From an uncultured Oscillospiraceae bacterium (GTDB lineage: Bacteria > Bacillota > Clostridia > Oscillospirales > Oscillospiraceae), in the NCBI GenBank assembly GCA_947627325.1, contig CANQVO010000008.1, positions 1 through 64,000 on the forward strand: a stretch of 64,000 nucleotides of DNA, read 5' to 3'. A program made the position numbers and the translations under genes. Shown piece by piece: positions 50,942 through 60,431 of the stretch (positions within the stretch are counted from its first letter, which is position 1; every line of letters starts with the position of its first letter). Below the pieces are notes generated by a model, which had not been told where the DNA came from, made no database searches, and saw only the letters and a list, made by a program, of their open reading frames with translations.

Positions 50942-51667
50942 ATGGAAAAGGCCATTATCGGCAAGAAGGTCGGCATGAGCCAGATCTTCGACGAAGCCGG
51001 CAAGGTCATCCCGGTCACCGTCATCCAGGCGGGCCCCTGTACCGTGGTACAGAAGAAGACCGAGGAGAAGGACGGCTACAACGCCGTGCAGCTGGGCTTC
51101 GACGACGTGCCCGAGCGCAAGCTCACCAAGCCTGAGATCGGCCACCTGAAAAAGGCCGGCGACGCGCGGGTGCGGGTGCTTCGGGAGTTCGCCCTGAACA
51201 ACTACGACGAGCTCAACGTGGGCGACGTCATCACCTGCGAGACCTTCCAGGCTGGGGACCGGGTAGACGTCACCGGCGTGAGCAAGGGCAAGGGCTACGC
51301 CGGCGTGGTCAAGCGCCACGGCTACGCCATCAAGCGGGTCACCCACGGCGGCGGCCCGGTCCACCGCCACCAGGGCTCCGTTGGCCCCGCCACCGACCCC
51401 AGCCGCATCTTCAAGGGCACCAAGGGCGCCGGCCACATGGGCGCCGAGCAGGTCACCGTCCAGAACCTGGACGTGGTCCAGGTGGACCCGGAACTGGGCC
51501 TCATCGCCGTGTGCGGCGCCATCCCCGGCCCCAAGGGCGGCGTGGTGCTGGTCAAGTCCACCGTCAAGACCCTGATCGAGAAGAAGGGCGAGGCGGGCGT
51601 TTCCACCAACCCGCAGAAGGCCTCCGCCCGCGTCAACCCGCAGAAGGCCTCCGCCCGTAACAAGTAA
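50942..51667 (+). CDS. rplC: Ribosomal protein L3
   Basis: 241 residues, about 30 longer than usual. Start [16 protein letters not shown] at 50942 (GAGGAGGAAG upstream). Core ends near [16 protein letters not shown]; the tail contains NPQKASAR twice, encoded by a 24-base direct repeat (51607-51630 and 51634-51657). 50S protein next to the peptidyl-transferase centre. The tail is absent from standard L3. Confidence 0.98.
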   Translation: MEKAIIGKKVGMSQIFDEAGKVIPVTVIQAGPCTVVQKKTEEKDGYNAVQLGFDDVPERKLTKPEIGHLKKAGDARVRVLREFALNNYDELNVGDVITCETFQAGDRVDVTGVSKGKGYAGVVKRHGYAIKRVTHGGGPVHRHQGSVGPATDPSRIFKGTKGAGHMGAEQVTVQNLDVVQVDPELGLIAVCGAIPGPKGGVVLVKSTVKTLIEKKGEAGVSTNPQKASARVNPQKASARNK

Positions 51668-51684
51668 GAAAGGAGAGAGACACA

Positions 51685-52305
51685 ATGCCTAAGGCAAACG
51701 TTTACAACATGACCGGCAAGAAGGTGGGCGATGTGGAGCTCTCCGAGGCCGTCTTCGGCATCGAGCCCAACACCTATGTCGTCCACGACGTGGTGAAGAA
51801 CCACCTGGCCAACTGCCGGCAGGGCACCCAGAGCGCCCTGACCCGGGCCGAGGTCTCCGGCGGCGGCAAGAAGCCCTGGCGTCAGAAGGGCACCGGCCGG
51901 GCCCGTCAGGGCTCCACCCGCGCGCCCCAGTGGACCCACGGCGGCGTGGTCTTCGCCCCCAAGCCCCGGGATTACAGCTACACCCTGAACAAGAAGGTCA
52001 AGCGCCTGGCCCTGAAGTCCGCCCTGTCCGCCAAGGCCGCCGAGGGCAACGTCCTGGTGGTGGACGACATGAAGCTGGACGCGGTCAAGACCAAGGACAT
52101 GCAGGCGTTTCTGGACGCCGTGGGCGCCAAGAAGGCGGTGCTGATCACCCCCGAGGTCCGGGAGACCATCTACAAGTCCGCCCGGAACATCCCCGGCGTG
52201 AGCACCACCACCGCCACCATCCTCAGCGTCTACGACATCGTCAACGCCCAGCAGATCATCGTGGATAAGGCCGCCCTGGCCGTGATCGAGGAGGTGTTCG
52301 CATGA
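51685..52305 (+). CDS. rplD: Ribosomal protein L4
   Basis: 206 residues, normal length. The conserved loop GGGKKPWRQKGTGRARQG lines the exit tunnel. In some bacteria L4 represses its own S10 operon through the leader, which makes it a candidate for the structured leader upstream of rpsJ. Overlaps rplW by four bases. Confidence 0.99.
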   Translation: MPKANVYNMTGKKVGDVELSEAVFGIEPNTYVVHDVVKNHLANCRQGTQSALTRAEVSGGGKKPWRQKGTGRARQGSTRAPQWTHGGVVFAPKPRDYSYTLNKKVKRLALKSALSAKAAEGNVLVVDDMKLDAVKTKDMQAFLDAVGAKKAVLITPEVRETIYKSARNIPGVSTTTATILSVYDIVNAQQIIVDKAALAVIEEVFA

Positions 52306-52598
52306 AAACCGCTTACGACATCATCAAGCGACCCATCATCACCGAGCAGTCCATGGCCGATATCGACAGCAAGAAGTACGTCTTCGAGGTAGCCAAGGAC
52401 GCCAACAAGATCCAGATCGCCAAGGCCGTGGAAGAGGCTTTCGGCGTGAAGGTGGCCAAGGTCAACACCCTGAACGTGCGGGGCAAGGAGAAGCGCATGG
52501 GCGCCCAGCCTGCCGGCCGCCGCCCCTCCTGGAAGAAGGCTATGGTCACCCTGACCCCCGATTCCAAGAGCATCGACCTCTTCGAGAACATGGTGTAA
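52302..52598 (+). CDS. rplW: Ribosomal protein L23
   Basis: 98 residues. Begins MKTAYDIIKRPIITEQS; contains KYVFEVAKDANKIQIAKAVE and RRPSWKKAMVTL. Lies at the tunnel exit and docks trigger factor and SRP. ATGA coupling with rplD. Confidence 0.99.
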   Translation: MKTAYDIIKRPIITEQSMADIDSKKYVFEVAKDANKIQIAKAVEEAFGVKVAKVNTLNVRGKEKRMGAQPAGRRPSWKKAMVTLTPDSKSIDLFENMV

Positions 52599-52613
52599 GG
52601 GAGGATATGAGAT

Positions 52614-53447
52614 ATGGCTATCAAGACGTTTAAGCCCACCACGCCCTCCCGCCGCCACATGACCGTGAGCGCCTTTGAGGGCATCGACAAGAAGGCCAAG
52701 CCCGAGCGCAGCCTGCTGGAGCCGCTGAAGAAGCACGCCGGCCGCAACAGCTACGGCCGCATCACCGTCCGCCACCACGGCGGCGGCAACAAGAAGAAGT
52801 ACCGGGTCATCGACTTCAAGCGGGACAAGGAGGGGACCGCCAAGGTCATCAACCTCCAGTACGACCCCAACCGCTCCGCCAACATCGCCCTCATCGAGTA
52901 TGAGGACGGGGAGCGCCGGTATATCCTGGCCCCCGTGGGCCTGAAGGCCGGGCACATCATCATGACCGGCGAGCACGCCGACATTCTCCCCGGCAACTGC
53001 CTGCCCATCAGCCGCATCCCCGTGGGTGAGCTGATCCACTGCATCGAGCTCTATCCCGGCAAGGGCGCCCAGCTGGTGCGCTCCGCCGGTGTGGCCGCCC
53101 AGCTGATGGCCAAGGAGAACGGCATGGCCCAGGTCCGCCTCCCCTCCGGCGAGGTCCGCTATATCCGGGAGGAGTGCAAGGCCACCATCGGCCAGGTGGG
53201 CAACGCCGACTGGGCCAACATCCAGATCGGCAAGGCCGGCCGCAAGCGCCACATGGGCTGGCGGCCCACCGTCCGCGGCTCGGTCATGAACCCCAACGAC
53301 CACCCCCACGGCGGCGGCGAGGGCAAGAGCCCCGTGGGCCGTCCCGGCCCGGTCACCCCCTGGGGCAAGCCGGCCATGGGCTACAAGACCCGCAAGAAGA
53401 AGAACCGCACCGAGCAGTTCATCGTCAAGCACCGCAACGCGAAGTGA
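52614..53447 (+). CDS. rplB: Ribosomal protein L2
   Basis: 277 residues, normal length. [22 protein letters not shown] and the C-terminal [14 protein letters not shown] loop ([17 protein letters not shown]) with the conserved His needed for peptidyl-transferase structure are present. Confidence 0.99.
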   Translation: MAIKTFKPTTPSRRHMTVSAFEGIDKKAKPERSLLEPLKKHAGRNSYGRITVRHHGGGNKKKYRVIDFKRDKEGTAKVINLQYDPNRSANIALIEYEDGERRYILAPVGLKAGHIIMTGEHADILPGNCLPISRIPVGELIHCIELYPGKGAQLVRSAGVAAQLMAKENGMAQVRLPSGEVRYIREECKATIGQVGNADWANIQIGKAGRKRHMGWRPTVRGSVMNPNDHPHGGGEGKSPVGRPGPVTPWGKPAMGYKTRKKKNRTEQFIVKHRNAK

Positions 53448-53465
53448 GAAAGGAGCGTGTAAAAT

Positions 53466-53738
53466 ATGTCCAGAAGCATCAAGAAAGGCCCGTTTTGCGC
53501 TCCCGAGCTGCTCAAGCGCGTGGATGAGCTGAACAAGGCCAACGACAAGAAGGTCCTGAAGACCTGGAGTCGTGCCAGCACCATCTTCCCCTCCTTTGTG
53601 GGCCACACCTTCGCCGTTCACGACGGACGCAAGCACGTCCCCGTCTACGTCACCGAGGACATGGTGGGCCACAAGCTGGGCGAGTTTGCCCCCACCCGGA
53701 CCTTCAAGGGTCACTCGGGCACCAAGACCGGGCAGTAA
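53466..53738 (+). CDS. rpsS: Ribosomal protein S19
   Basis: 90 residues, begins [49 protein letters not shown] is the family core. 30S head protein contacting L5 across the subunits. Confidence 0.99.
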   Translation: MSRSIKKGPFCAPELLKRVDELNKANDKKVLKTWSRASTIFPSFVGHTFAVHDGRKHVPVYVTEDMVGHKLGEFAPTRTFKGHSGTKTGQ

Positions 53739-53753
53739 GGAGGGCTTAGAGTA

Positions 53754-54086
53754 ATGGAAGCGAAAGCTAGTGTGAAATACGTTCGCATCTCCACCCGCAA
53801 GGTGGGCATCGTGTGCGATCTGATCCGGGGCAAGGGGACCAAGGAGGCCGCCGCCATCCTGGCCAACGTCCCCAAGTCCGCCTGTGAGCCCCTCCAGAAG
53901 CTCCTCAAGAGCGCCTGCGCCAACGCGGAGAACAACCACAACATGGACCCCGAGAAGCTCTACGTCTCCGAGGTCTACGCCACCCCCGGGCCCATCATCA
54001 AGCGGATGCGCCCCCGGGCCCAGGGCAGAGGGTTCCGCATCAACAAGCGCACCAGCCACATCACCCTCGCGGTGAAAGAGCGCTAA
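53754..54086 (+). CDS. rplV: Ribosomal protein L22
   Basis: 110 residues. [18 protein letters not shown] and the tunnel-loop region [19 protein letters not shown] are present. Normal length, no extension. Confidence 0.99.
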   Translation: MEAKASVKYVRISTRKVGIVCDLIRGKGTKEAAAILANVPKSACEPLQKLLKSACANAENNHNMDPEKLYVSEVYATPGPIIKRMRPRAQGRGFRINKRTSHITLAVKER

Positions 54087-54101
54087 GGGAGGAGGAAGAA
54101 T

Positions 54102-55016
54102 ATGGGACAGAAAGTCAATCCCCACGGCCTGCGCGTGGGCGTCATCAAGGATTGGGACTCCCGTTGGTTCGCCTCCAATGAGAAGGTCGGCGACCTGCTG
54201 GTGGAGGACTACAATCTCCGCAAGGACCTGAAAAAACAGCTCTACGCCGCCGGCGTCCCCCAGATCGAGATCGAGCGCCGGGGCGACAACAAGGTGGTCA
54301 TCTACCTCCACTGCGCCCGGCCCGGCGTCATCATCGGCAAGGGCGGCGAGGACATCGAGAAGCTCCGCCTCCAGCTGGAGAAGCGCCTGGGCAAGAGCGT
54401 GGCGCTGAACATCGTGGAGGTCAAGAACCCCGACACCAACGCCCAGCTGGTGGCTGAGAACATCGCCCAGCAGTTGGAGAAGCGCATCGGCTTCCGCCGG
54501 GCCATGAAGAACGCCATGGGCCGGGCCATGCGGATGGGCGCGCTGGGCATCAAGACCAGCTGCTCCGGCCGCCTGGGCGGCGCGGAGATCGCCCGCACCG
54601 AGCACTACCACGACGGCACCATCCCCCTCCAGACCCTCCGGGCCGACATTGACTACGGCTTCGCCGAGGCCGCCACCACCTATGGCCGCATCGGCGTGAA
54701 GGTCTGGATCTACAAGGGCGAGGTGCTCAGCCAGACCCTGCGGACCACCCCCCGCACCATGGACACCACCAAGCCCCTGGAGCGCCGGGATCGCCGGGAC
54801 CGGCGGGACCGCCGGGACGGTGACCGCCGGGGCCCCGGTGGGGACCGCCGCGGCCCCGGTGGCCGGGACGATCGCCGGGGCGGCCGCTTTGGCGACCGTC
54901 GGCCCGCCGGGCCCGTCTATCAGGCCCGCCCGGTGGTGGCCGCGCCCAAGCCCGCCCCCGCGCCCGCCGAGGCCCCTGCTGAGGCCGTGACTCCCGAGGA
55001 AGGAGGACAGGAATAA
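54102..55016 (+). CDS. rpsC: Ribosomal protein S3 with long Arg/Asp/Gly tail
   Basis: 304 residues; usual S3 is about 210-230. Residues 1-210 are ordinary (KH domain with [43 protein letters not shown]). After [10 protein letters not shown] comes about 90 residues of low complexity: [22 protein letters not shown] repeats, then Pro/Ala and acidic residues. The tail resembles an RGG-type RNA-binding disordered segment. Ends overlapping rplP by one base. Confidence 0.98.
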   Translation: MGQKVNPHGLRVGVIKDWDSRWFASNEKVGDLLVEDYNLRKDLKKQLYAAGVPQIEIERRGDNKVVIYLHCARPGVIIGKGGEDIEKLRLQLEKRLGKSVALNIVEVKNPDTNAQLVAENIAQQLEKRIGFRRAMKNAMGRAMRMGALGIKTSCSGRLGGAEIARTEHYHDGTIPLQTLRADIDYGFAEAATTYGRIGVKVWIYKGEVLSQTLRTTPRTMDTTKPLERRDRRDRRDRRDGDRRGPGGDRRGPGGRDDRRGGRFGDRRPAGPVYQARPVVAAPKPAPAPAEAPAEAVTPEEGGQE

Positions 55017-55525
55017 TGCTGCTGCCCAAGAGAGTGAAATACCGCCGCGTTCACCGCGGCCGGATGAAGGGCAAGGCCACCCGAGGCAACACCGTCACCT
55101 ACGGTGAGTACGGCCTCCAGGCCATCGAGCCCGCGTGGATCACCAGCAACCAGATCGAGGCCGCCCGTATCGCCATGACCCGCTACACCAAGCGCGGCGG
55201 TAAGGTGTGGATCAAGATCTTCCCCGACAAGCCCATCACTGAGAAGCCCGCCGAGACCCGTATGGGCTCCGGCAAGGGCTCCCCGGAGTACTGGGTGGCC
55301 GTGGTCAAGCCCGGCCGCGTCATGTTCGAGATCGCCGGCGTCACCGACGACGTGGCCCGTGAGGCCCTGCGTCTGGCCTCCCACAAGCTGCCGGTGAAGT
55401 GCAAGATCATCGCCCGGGAGGGCGAGATGCCCCAGCCCCTCCCCGTCGCGCCCCCCCAGGTGGAGGACGAGACTGTGGAGGCGCCCGCCGCGGCGAGCGA
55501 GGACCAGGAGAAGGGTGGTGAATGA
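55016..55525 (+). CDS. rplP: Ribosomal protein L16 with acidic C-terminal tail
   Basis: 169 residues against about 137-145 normally. Core [24 protein letters not shown] to KLPVKCKII is standard; the extra 25-30 residues are Pro/Ala/Glu-rich and acidic ([20 protein letters not shown]). 50S protein near the A site. Overlaps rpmC by ATGA. Confidence 0.98.
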   Translation: MLLPKRVKYRRVHRGRMKGKATRGNTVTYGEYGLQAIEPAWITSNQIEAARIAMTRYTKRGGKVWIKIFPDKPITEKPAETRMGSGKGSPEYWVAVVKPGRVMFEIAGVTDDVAREALRLASHKLPVKCKIIAREGEMPQPLPVAPPQVEDETVEAPAAASEDQEKGGE

Positions 55526-55725
55526 AGATGAAGGCCAGTGAAGTTCGCAAAATGAGCGCCAAGGAGCTGGAGAGCAAGCTGGTGGAGCTGAAGAAGGACC
55601 TGTTCAACCTTCGTCTTCAGCACGCCACCAACCAGCTGGACAACCCCATCCGCATCGCCCAGGTCAAGCGGGACATCGCCCGGGTGAAGACCATCATCCG
55701 CCAGCAAGAGCTGGCAAGCCGATAA
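55522..55725 (+). CDS. rpmC: Ribosomal protein L29
   Basis: 67 residues from ATG 55522 (an in-frame ATG at 55528 is possible). [31 protein letters not shown] is the family signature. Translationally coupled to rplP. Confidence 0.98.
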   Translation: MKMKASEVRKMSAKELESKLVELKKDLFNLRLQHATNQLDNPIRIAQVKRDIARVKTIIRQQELASR

Positions 55726-55742
55726 GAAGGAGGAAATGAACC

Positions 55743-56003
55743 GTGGAAAACAGGACTTCTTCCCGTAAGACCAGAGTCGGCCTGGTGGTCTCCGATAAGA
55801 TGGACAAGACCGTTGTGGTAGCCATCGCCGACCGCGTGGCCCACCCTCTGTACAAGAAGATCGTCAAGCGGACCTACAAGCTCAAGGCCCATGACGAGCA
55901 GAACTCCTGCGGCGTGGGCGACCGCGTCCGCGTCATGGAGACCCGGCCCCTCAGCAAGGATAAGCGCTGGAGAGTCGTGGAAATCATCGAGAAGGCGAAG
56001 TAA
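55743..56003 (+). CDS. rpsQ: Ribosomal protein S17
   Basis: 86 residues, GTG start at 55743 behind [34 protein letters not shown] and the [23 protein letters not shown] region identify it. Confidence 0.99.
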   Translation: MENRTSSRKTRVGLVVSDKMDKTVVVAIADRVAHPLYKKIVKRTYKLKAHDEQNSCGVGDRVRVMETRPLSKDKRWRVVEIIEKAK

Positions 56004-56015
56004 GGAGGTGCCAGT

Positions 56016-56384
56016 ATGATCCAACAGGAAAGCTATCTGAAGGTTGCCGATAATACCGGCGCCAAGGAGATCAAGACCATCCGCGTGCTGGGCGGCTCCC
56101 GCCGCAAGTTCGGCAACATCGGCGACGTGGTGGTGGCCTCTGTCCGCAAGGCCCAGCCCGGCGGCCAGGTGAAGAAGGGCGAGGTGGTCCGCGCCGTCAT
56201 CGTCCGCTCCAGCCGGGGCGTCCGCCGCGCCGACGGCAGCTACGTCCGCTTTGACGACAACGCCGCCGTCCTCATCCGGGACGACAAGAACCCCCGCGGG
56301 ACCCGTATCTTTGGGCCGGTGGCCCGGGAGCTCCGGGACAAGGATTACATGAAGATCCTGTCCCTGGCCCCCGAAGTGCTGTAA
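56016..56384 (+). CDS. rplN: Ribosomal protein L14
   Basis: 122 residues, normal. [19 protein letters not shown] and [32 protein letters not shown] ending. Strong AAGGAGGTG site. Confidence 0.99.
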   Translation: MIQQESYLKVADNTGAKEIKTIRVLGGSRRKFGNIGDVVVASVRKAQPGGQVKKGEVVRAVIVRSSRGVRRADGSYVRFDDNAAVLIRDDKNPRGTRIFGPVARELRDKDYMKILSLAPEVL

Positions 56385-56401
56385 GAGGGGGGTAGAGAGC
56401 G

Positions 56402-56734
56402 ATGAACAAACTGAACATCAAGAAGGGCGACACCGTCGTGCGTATCTCCGGGGACGCGACCAAGGACAAGGGTATGGCCGGTCACAAGGGGAAGGTGCTG
56501 GAGGTCATGCCCGAGGAGCGCAAGGTGATCGTGGAGGGCATGAACATGGTCTCCCGCCACACCAAGCCCCGCCAGCAGGGCGAGCAGGGCGGCATCATCA
56601 AGAAGGAAGCCCCCCTCTACGCCTGCAAGGTCCAGGTGGTCTGCCCCAAGTGCGGCAAGCCCACCCGGGTGGGTCACAAGGTGACCGACGGCAAGAAGGC
56701 CCGCGTCTGCAAGAAGTGCGGCGCGGAGATCTGA
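56402..56734 (+). CDS. rplX: Ribosomal protein L24
   Basis: 110 residues with an N-terminal KOW fold ([27 protein letters not shown]) and a C-terminal four-Cys zinc knuckle (CPKCGKP and CKKCGAE). Confidence 0.99.
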   Translation: MNKLNIKKGDTVVRISGDATKDKGMAGHKGKVLEVMPEERKVIVEGMNMVSRHTKPRQQGEQGGIIKKEAPLYACKVQVVCPKCGKPTRVGHKVTDGKKARVCKKCGAEI

Positions 56735-56751
56735 GAAAGGAGGGAAAACCA

Positions 56752-57591
56752 ATGGCTGAGAACAAGACTGATAAGGTCAAGGAGGCGGTGGAAGCCGCCG
56801 TGGAAAAGGCCGCCGAGGACGTGAAGGAGAAGGCCGCCGAGGTGGCCGAGGACGTGAAGGAGAAAGCCGCCGAGGTCAAGGCCAAGGCGAAGGTCGCCAA
56901 GGCCAAGGCCGAGGAGGCCGTGGAGGACGTGAAGGAAAAGGCCGCCGAAGTGGCCGAGGACGTGAAGGAGAAGGCCGCGGAGGTCAAGGCCAAGGCGAAG
57001 GCCGCCAAGGCCAAGGCGGAGGAGAAGTCCGCCGCCGACACCGACGGTATGCCCAACCTGAAGGCCCGCTACGTCAAGGAAGTGGCCCCCGAGCTGATGA
57101 AGAAGTTCGGCTACAAGTCCGTGATGCAGATCCCCAAGATCGAGAAGATCGTGGTCAACTGCGCCTGCGGCGAGGCCCGGGACAACTCCAAGGTCCTGGA
57201 GGCCGTGGTGGGCGACCTGGCCGCCATCACCGGCCAGAAGCCGGTCATCACCAAGGCCAAGAAGTCGGTGGCCAACTTCAAGCTCCGCGAGGGGATGCCC
57301 ATCGGCGCCAAGGTGACCCTCCGCTCCAACAAGATGTGGGAGTTCCTGGACCGCCTGTTCAGCGTGGCGCTGCCCCGCGTGCGTGACTTCCGGGGCATCA
57401 ACCCCAATTCCTTCGACGGCCGGGGCAACTACGCCCTGGGTCTGAAGGAGCAGCTGATCTTCCCCGAGATCGACTACGACAAGATCGACAAGATCCGGGG
57501 CATGGACGTGATCATCTGCACCACCGCCAACACCGATGAGGAGGGCCGGGCTCTGCTGGAGCTCATCGGCGCCCCCTTCATCCGCAGCTGA
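56752..57591 (+). CDS. rplE: Ribosomal protein L5 with repetitive N-terminal extension
   Basis: 279 residues; ordinary L5 is about 180. Residues 1-99 are an Ala/Lys/Glu-only-like segment with a 36-residue unit repeated twice (DNA 56821-56928 and 56929 onward, period 108), likely a long charged helix. The canonical protein begins at Met100 ([20 protein letters not shown], 57049), but only ATG 56752 has a ribosome site (GAAAGGAGGG). Core motifs [13 protein letters not shown] and [17 protein letters not shown] are intact. L5 binds 5S rRNA in the central protuberance. Confidence 0.97.
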   Translation: MAENKTDKVKEAVEAAVEKAAEDVKEKAAEVAEDVKEKAAEVKAKAKVAKAKAEEAVEDVKEKAAEVAEDVKEKAAEVKAKAKAAKAKAEEKSAADTDGMPNLKARYVKEVAPELMKKFGYKSVMQIPKIEKIVVNCACGEARDNSKVLEAVVGDLAAITGQKPVITKAKKSVANFKLREGMPIGAKVTLRSNKMWEFLDRLFSVALPRVRDFRGINPNSFDGRGNYALGLKEQLIFPEIDYDKIDKIRGMDVIICTTANTDEEGRALLELIGAPFIRS

Positions 57592-57608
57592 GAAAGGAGA
57601 GCGGAACA

Positions 57609-57794
57609 ATGGCGAAGAAATCCATGATCCTGAAGCAGCAGGCCAAGCCCAAGTTCTCCACTCGGCGCTACAACCGCTGCAAGATCTGCGGCCGCCCCCA
57701 CGCCTACCTCCGGGACTACGGCATCTGCCGTATCTGCTTCCGGGAGCTGGCTTACAAAGGTCAAATTCCTGGGGTCAAGAAGGCGAGCTGGTAA
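57609..57794 (+). CDS. rpsN: Ribosomal protein S14, zinc-binding type
   Basis: 61 residues. Two CxxC pairs (CKIC and CRIC) form the zinc ribbon of the short C+ form typical of Firmicutes. Followed by a 130-base gap holding a hairpin-prone CCGGCGCACCGGCGAGAGCCGG region before rpsH. Confidence 0.99.
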   Translation: MAKKSMILKQQAKPKFSTRRYNRCKICGRPHAYLRDYGICRICFRELAYKGQIPGVKKASW

Positions 57795-57924
57795 CACCAG
57801 CCCGCCTCTCCCCGGTTTTTGAAACATTTCCCCCGCCGTCGGCAACAGGTCGGGACGGTGCCTAAGCCCAGATACCTTGCCGGCGCACCGGCGAGAGCCG
57901 GTAATCTTAATAGGAGGTAATCTC

Positions 57925-58323
57925 ATGCAGATCACAGACCCCATTGCGGATATGCTGACCCGCATCCGCAACGCGTCCAACGCCGGGCATGAAACGGTGG
58001 ACGTGCCCGCCAGCAACATGAAGAAGTCCATCGCGCAGATCCTCCTCGACGAGGGCTATATCAAGAACTACCAGCTCATCGAGGACAATATGCAGGGGAT
58101 CATCCACATCACCCTGAAGTACAATGCCAACAAGGAGAAGGCCATCACCAATCTCCGCCGCGTCAGCAAGCCCGGCCTGCGGGTGTACGCCGGCGCGGAC
58201 GAGCTGCCCCGGGTCATCCGCGGCCTTGGGATCGCCATCATCTCCACGTCCAAGGGCGTCATGACCGACAAGGCCGCGCGGGCGGCCCACGTCGGCGGCG
58301 AAGTCCTGGCGTTCGTGTGGTAA
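57925..58323 (+). CDS. rpsH: Ribosomal protein S8
   Basis: 132 residues from ATG 57925 (AGGAGGTAATC upstream). [17 protein letters not shown] and [13 protein letters not shown] identify it. Binds helix 21 of 16S rRNA; in E. coli it regulates the spc operon. Confidence 0.99.
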   Translation: MQITDPIADMLTRIRNASNAGHETVDVPASNMKKSIAQILLDEGYIKNYQLIEDNMQGIIHITLKYNANKEKAITNLRRVSKPGLRVYAGADELPRVIRGLGIAIISTSKGVMTDKAARAAHVGGEVLAFVW

Positions 58324-58338
58324 GGGAGGGCGAAGCGT

Positions 58339-58887
58339 ATGTCGAGAATTGGTAGAATGCCCATCGACCTCCCCGCCGGTGTGGAGGTGAAGGTGGGCGA
58401 GAACAACCACGTCACCGTCAAGGGCCCCAAGGGCACCCTGGAGCGGGACCTGAGCCCCGTTATCGCCATCCAGCAGGAGGGCAACGTGGTCCACGTGACC
58501 CGTCCCAACGATCTCAAGGAGAGCCGCAGTCTCCACGGCCTGACCCGGACCCTGCTCAACAACATGGTCGTGGGCGTCACCGAGGGGTTCAAGAAGACCC
58601 TGGACGTGAACGGCGTGGGCTACCGCGTGGCCATGGAGGGCGGCAAGTTGGTCATGAACCTGGGCTATTCCCACCAGGTGACCATGGAGGCCCCCGAGGG
58701 CATCACCCTGGAGACCCCCACCCCCAACCAGATCGTGGTCAGCGGCTCTGACAAACAGCGCGTGGGTCAGTTCGCCGCCGAGATCAGAGAGAAACGTCCG
58801 CCCGAGCCCTACAAGGGCAAGGGGATCAAATACACCGACGAGGTCATCCGCCGCAAGGAAGGCAAGACCGGCGTGAAGAAGAAGTAA
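58339..58887 (+). CDS. rplF: Ribosomal protein L6
   Basis: 182 residues, normal. [17 protein letters not shown] start and [31 protein letters not shown] C-terminus with the conserved PEPYKGKGI motif. Confidence 0.99.
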   Translation: MSRIGRMPIDLPAGVEVKVGENNHVTVKGPKGTLERDLSPVIAIQQEGNVVHVTRPNDLKESRSLHGLTRTLLNNMVVGVTEGFKKTLDVNGVGYRVAMEGGKLVMNLGYSHQVTMEAPEGITLETPTPNQIVVSGSDKQRVGQFAAEIREKRPPEPYKGKGIKYTDEVIRRKEGKTGVKKK

Positions 58888-58903
58888 GGAGGTGCCATAA
58901 GCT

Positions 58904-59263
58904 ATGATCAAGAAGATCGATACCAACGCTCAGCGGCTGCGCCGCCACAAGCGGGTCCGCGCCAAGATCAGCGGCACCCCCGAGCGTCCCCGTCTGAACG
59001 TGTTCCGCAGCGAGACCAACATCTACGCCCAGGTCATCGACGACGTCAACGGCGTGACCCTCTGCTCCGCCTCCTCCCTGGAGAAGGGCTTTGACGGTCT
59101 GGGCTGCAACAAGGACGCCGCCAAGAAGGTGGGCCAGACCGTGGCCGAGCGGGCCAAGGCCAAGGGCATCACCACCGTGGTCTTCGACCGGGGCGGCTAT
59201 GTCTACCACGGCCGGGTCCAGGCCCTGGCCGAGGGCGCCCGCGAGGGCGGCCTGGAGTTTTAA
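58904..59263 (+). CDS. rplR: Ribosomal protein L18
   Basis: 119 residues. [24 protein letters not shown] and [28 protein letters not shown] are the family ends. 5S rRNA-binding partner of L5. Confidence 0.99.
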   Translation: MIKKIDTNAQRLRRHKRVRAKISGTPERPRLNVFRSETNIYAQVIDDVNGVTLCSASSLEKGFDGLGCNKDAAKKVGQTVAERAKAKGITTVVFDRGGYVYHGRVQALAEGAREGGLEF

Positions 59264-59279
59264 GGGAGGAGGATGAGAT

Positions 59280-59780
59280 ATGCCTAAGTTTGAAAAAGAG
59301 CAGAGCGAGTTCAGCGAGAAGCTGGTCTACCTGAACCGCGTTTCCAAGACCGTCAAGGGCGGCCGCGTGGCCAAGTTCACCGCCCTCATGGTCATCGGCG
59401 ACGAGAAGGGCCGCGTGGGCTTTGGCACCGGCAAGGCCGCCGAGGTCCCCGAGGCCATCCGCAAGGGCATCGAGGACGCCAAGAAGAACCTGACCACCGT
59501 CACCCTCGCCGGAACCACCATCCCCCATGAGATCATCGGGGAGTTCGGCGCCGGCCGGGTCCTTCTCAAGCCCGCCGCCCCCGGCACCGGCATCATCGCC
59601 GGCGGCCCGGTCCGCGCGGTGATGGAGGCCGCCGGCATCCGGGACATCCGGGCCAAGTGCCTGCGCTCCAACAACCCCCAGAACGTGGTCTCCGCCACCT
59701 TTGAGGGGCTGAAGGCGCTTCGCAGCCCCGAGCAGGTCGCCAAGACCCGGGGCAAGAGCGTGGAAGAAATCATCGGTTAA
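59280..59780 (+). CDS. rpsE: Ribosomal protein S5
   Basis: 166 residues. [24 protein letters not shown] and [31 protein letters not shown] are characteristic. Helps proofreading at the 30S mRNA entry site. Confidence 0.99.
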   Translation: MPKFEKEQSEFSEKLVYLNRVSKTVKGGRVAKFTALMVIGDEKGRVGFGTGKAAEVPEAIRKGIEDAKKNLTTVTLAGTTIPHEIIGEFGAGRVLLKPAAPGTGIIAGGPVRAVMEAAGIRDIRAKCLRSNNPQNVVSATFEGLKALRSPEQVAKTRGKSVEEIIG

Positions 59781-59793
59781 GGAGGGTCGTAAC

Positions 59794-59976
59794 ATGGCTA
59801 AGCTGAACATCACTCTGGTCAAGAGCCTGAACGGCCGCCTTGCCAAGCACAAGGCCACCGCCGAGGCTCTGGGCCTGCGGAAGATCGGGGACGCCACCGT
59901 GCAGCCCGACAACGCCGCTACCCGGGGCAAGATCGCCCTGATCGGTTACCTCCTTCAGGTGACCGAGGAAAAGTAA
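59794..59976 (+). CDS. rpmD: Ribosomal protein L30
   Basis: 60 residues, begins [32 protein letters not shown]; normal length. GGAGGGTCGT just upstream. Confidence 0.99.
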   Translation: MAKLNITLVKSLNGRLAKHKATAEALGLRKIGDATVQPDNAATRGKIALIGYLLQVTEEK

Positions 59977-59989
59977 GGAGGCGCCAGAA

Positions 59990-60430
59990 ATGAATTTGCA
60001 TGATCTCTCCCCCGCCCCTGGCTCCACCCAGGTGGGCAAGCGCAAGGGCCGGGGCGCCGGCACCGGCAACGGCAAGACCGCCGGCCGGGGCCATAAGGGC
60101 CAGTGGGCCCGCTCCGGCGGCGGCGTGCGCGTGGGCTTTGAGGGCGGCCAGATGCCCCTGGCCCGCCGGGTGCCCAAACGGGGCTTCAACAACATCTTCG
60201 CCAAGCCCCTGGAGGCCATCAACGTGGCCAGCCTGAACAAGTTTGACGACGGTGCCACCGTCAACGTCTGCGACCTGCTGGACAAGGGGATCCTCTCCAA
60301 GTGCGAGCACGGGGTCAAGGTGCTGGGCAACGGGACGCTCACCAAGAAGCTGACCGTTCGGGCCTCCGCCTTCTCCGCCTCCGCCAAGGAAAAGATCGAA
60401 GCGGCGGGCGGAAAGGCCGAGGTGATTTGA
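59990..60430 (+). CDS. rplO: Ribosomal protein L15
   Basis: 146 residues. [22 protein letters not shown] and [17 protein letters not shown] are diagnostic. Ends one base before the secY start codon. Confidence 0.99.
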   Translation: MNLHDLSPAPGSTQVGKRKGRGAGTGNGKTAGRGHKGQWARSGGGVRVGFEGGQMPLARRVPKRGFNNIFAKPLEAINVASLNKFDDGATVNVCDLLDKGILSKCEHGVKVLGNGTLTKKLTVRASAFSASAKEKIEAAGGKAEVI

Positions 60431-60431
60431 G

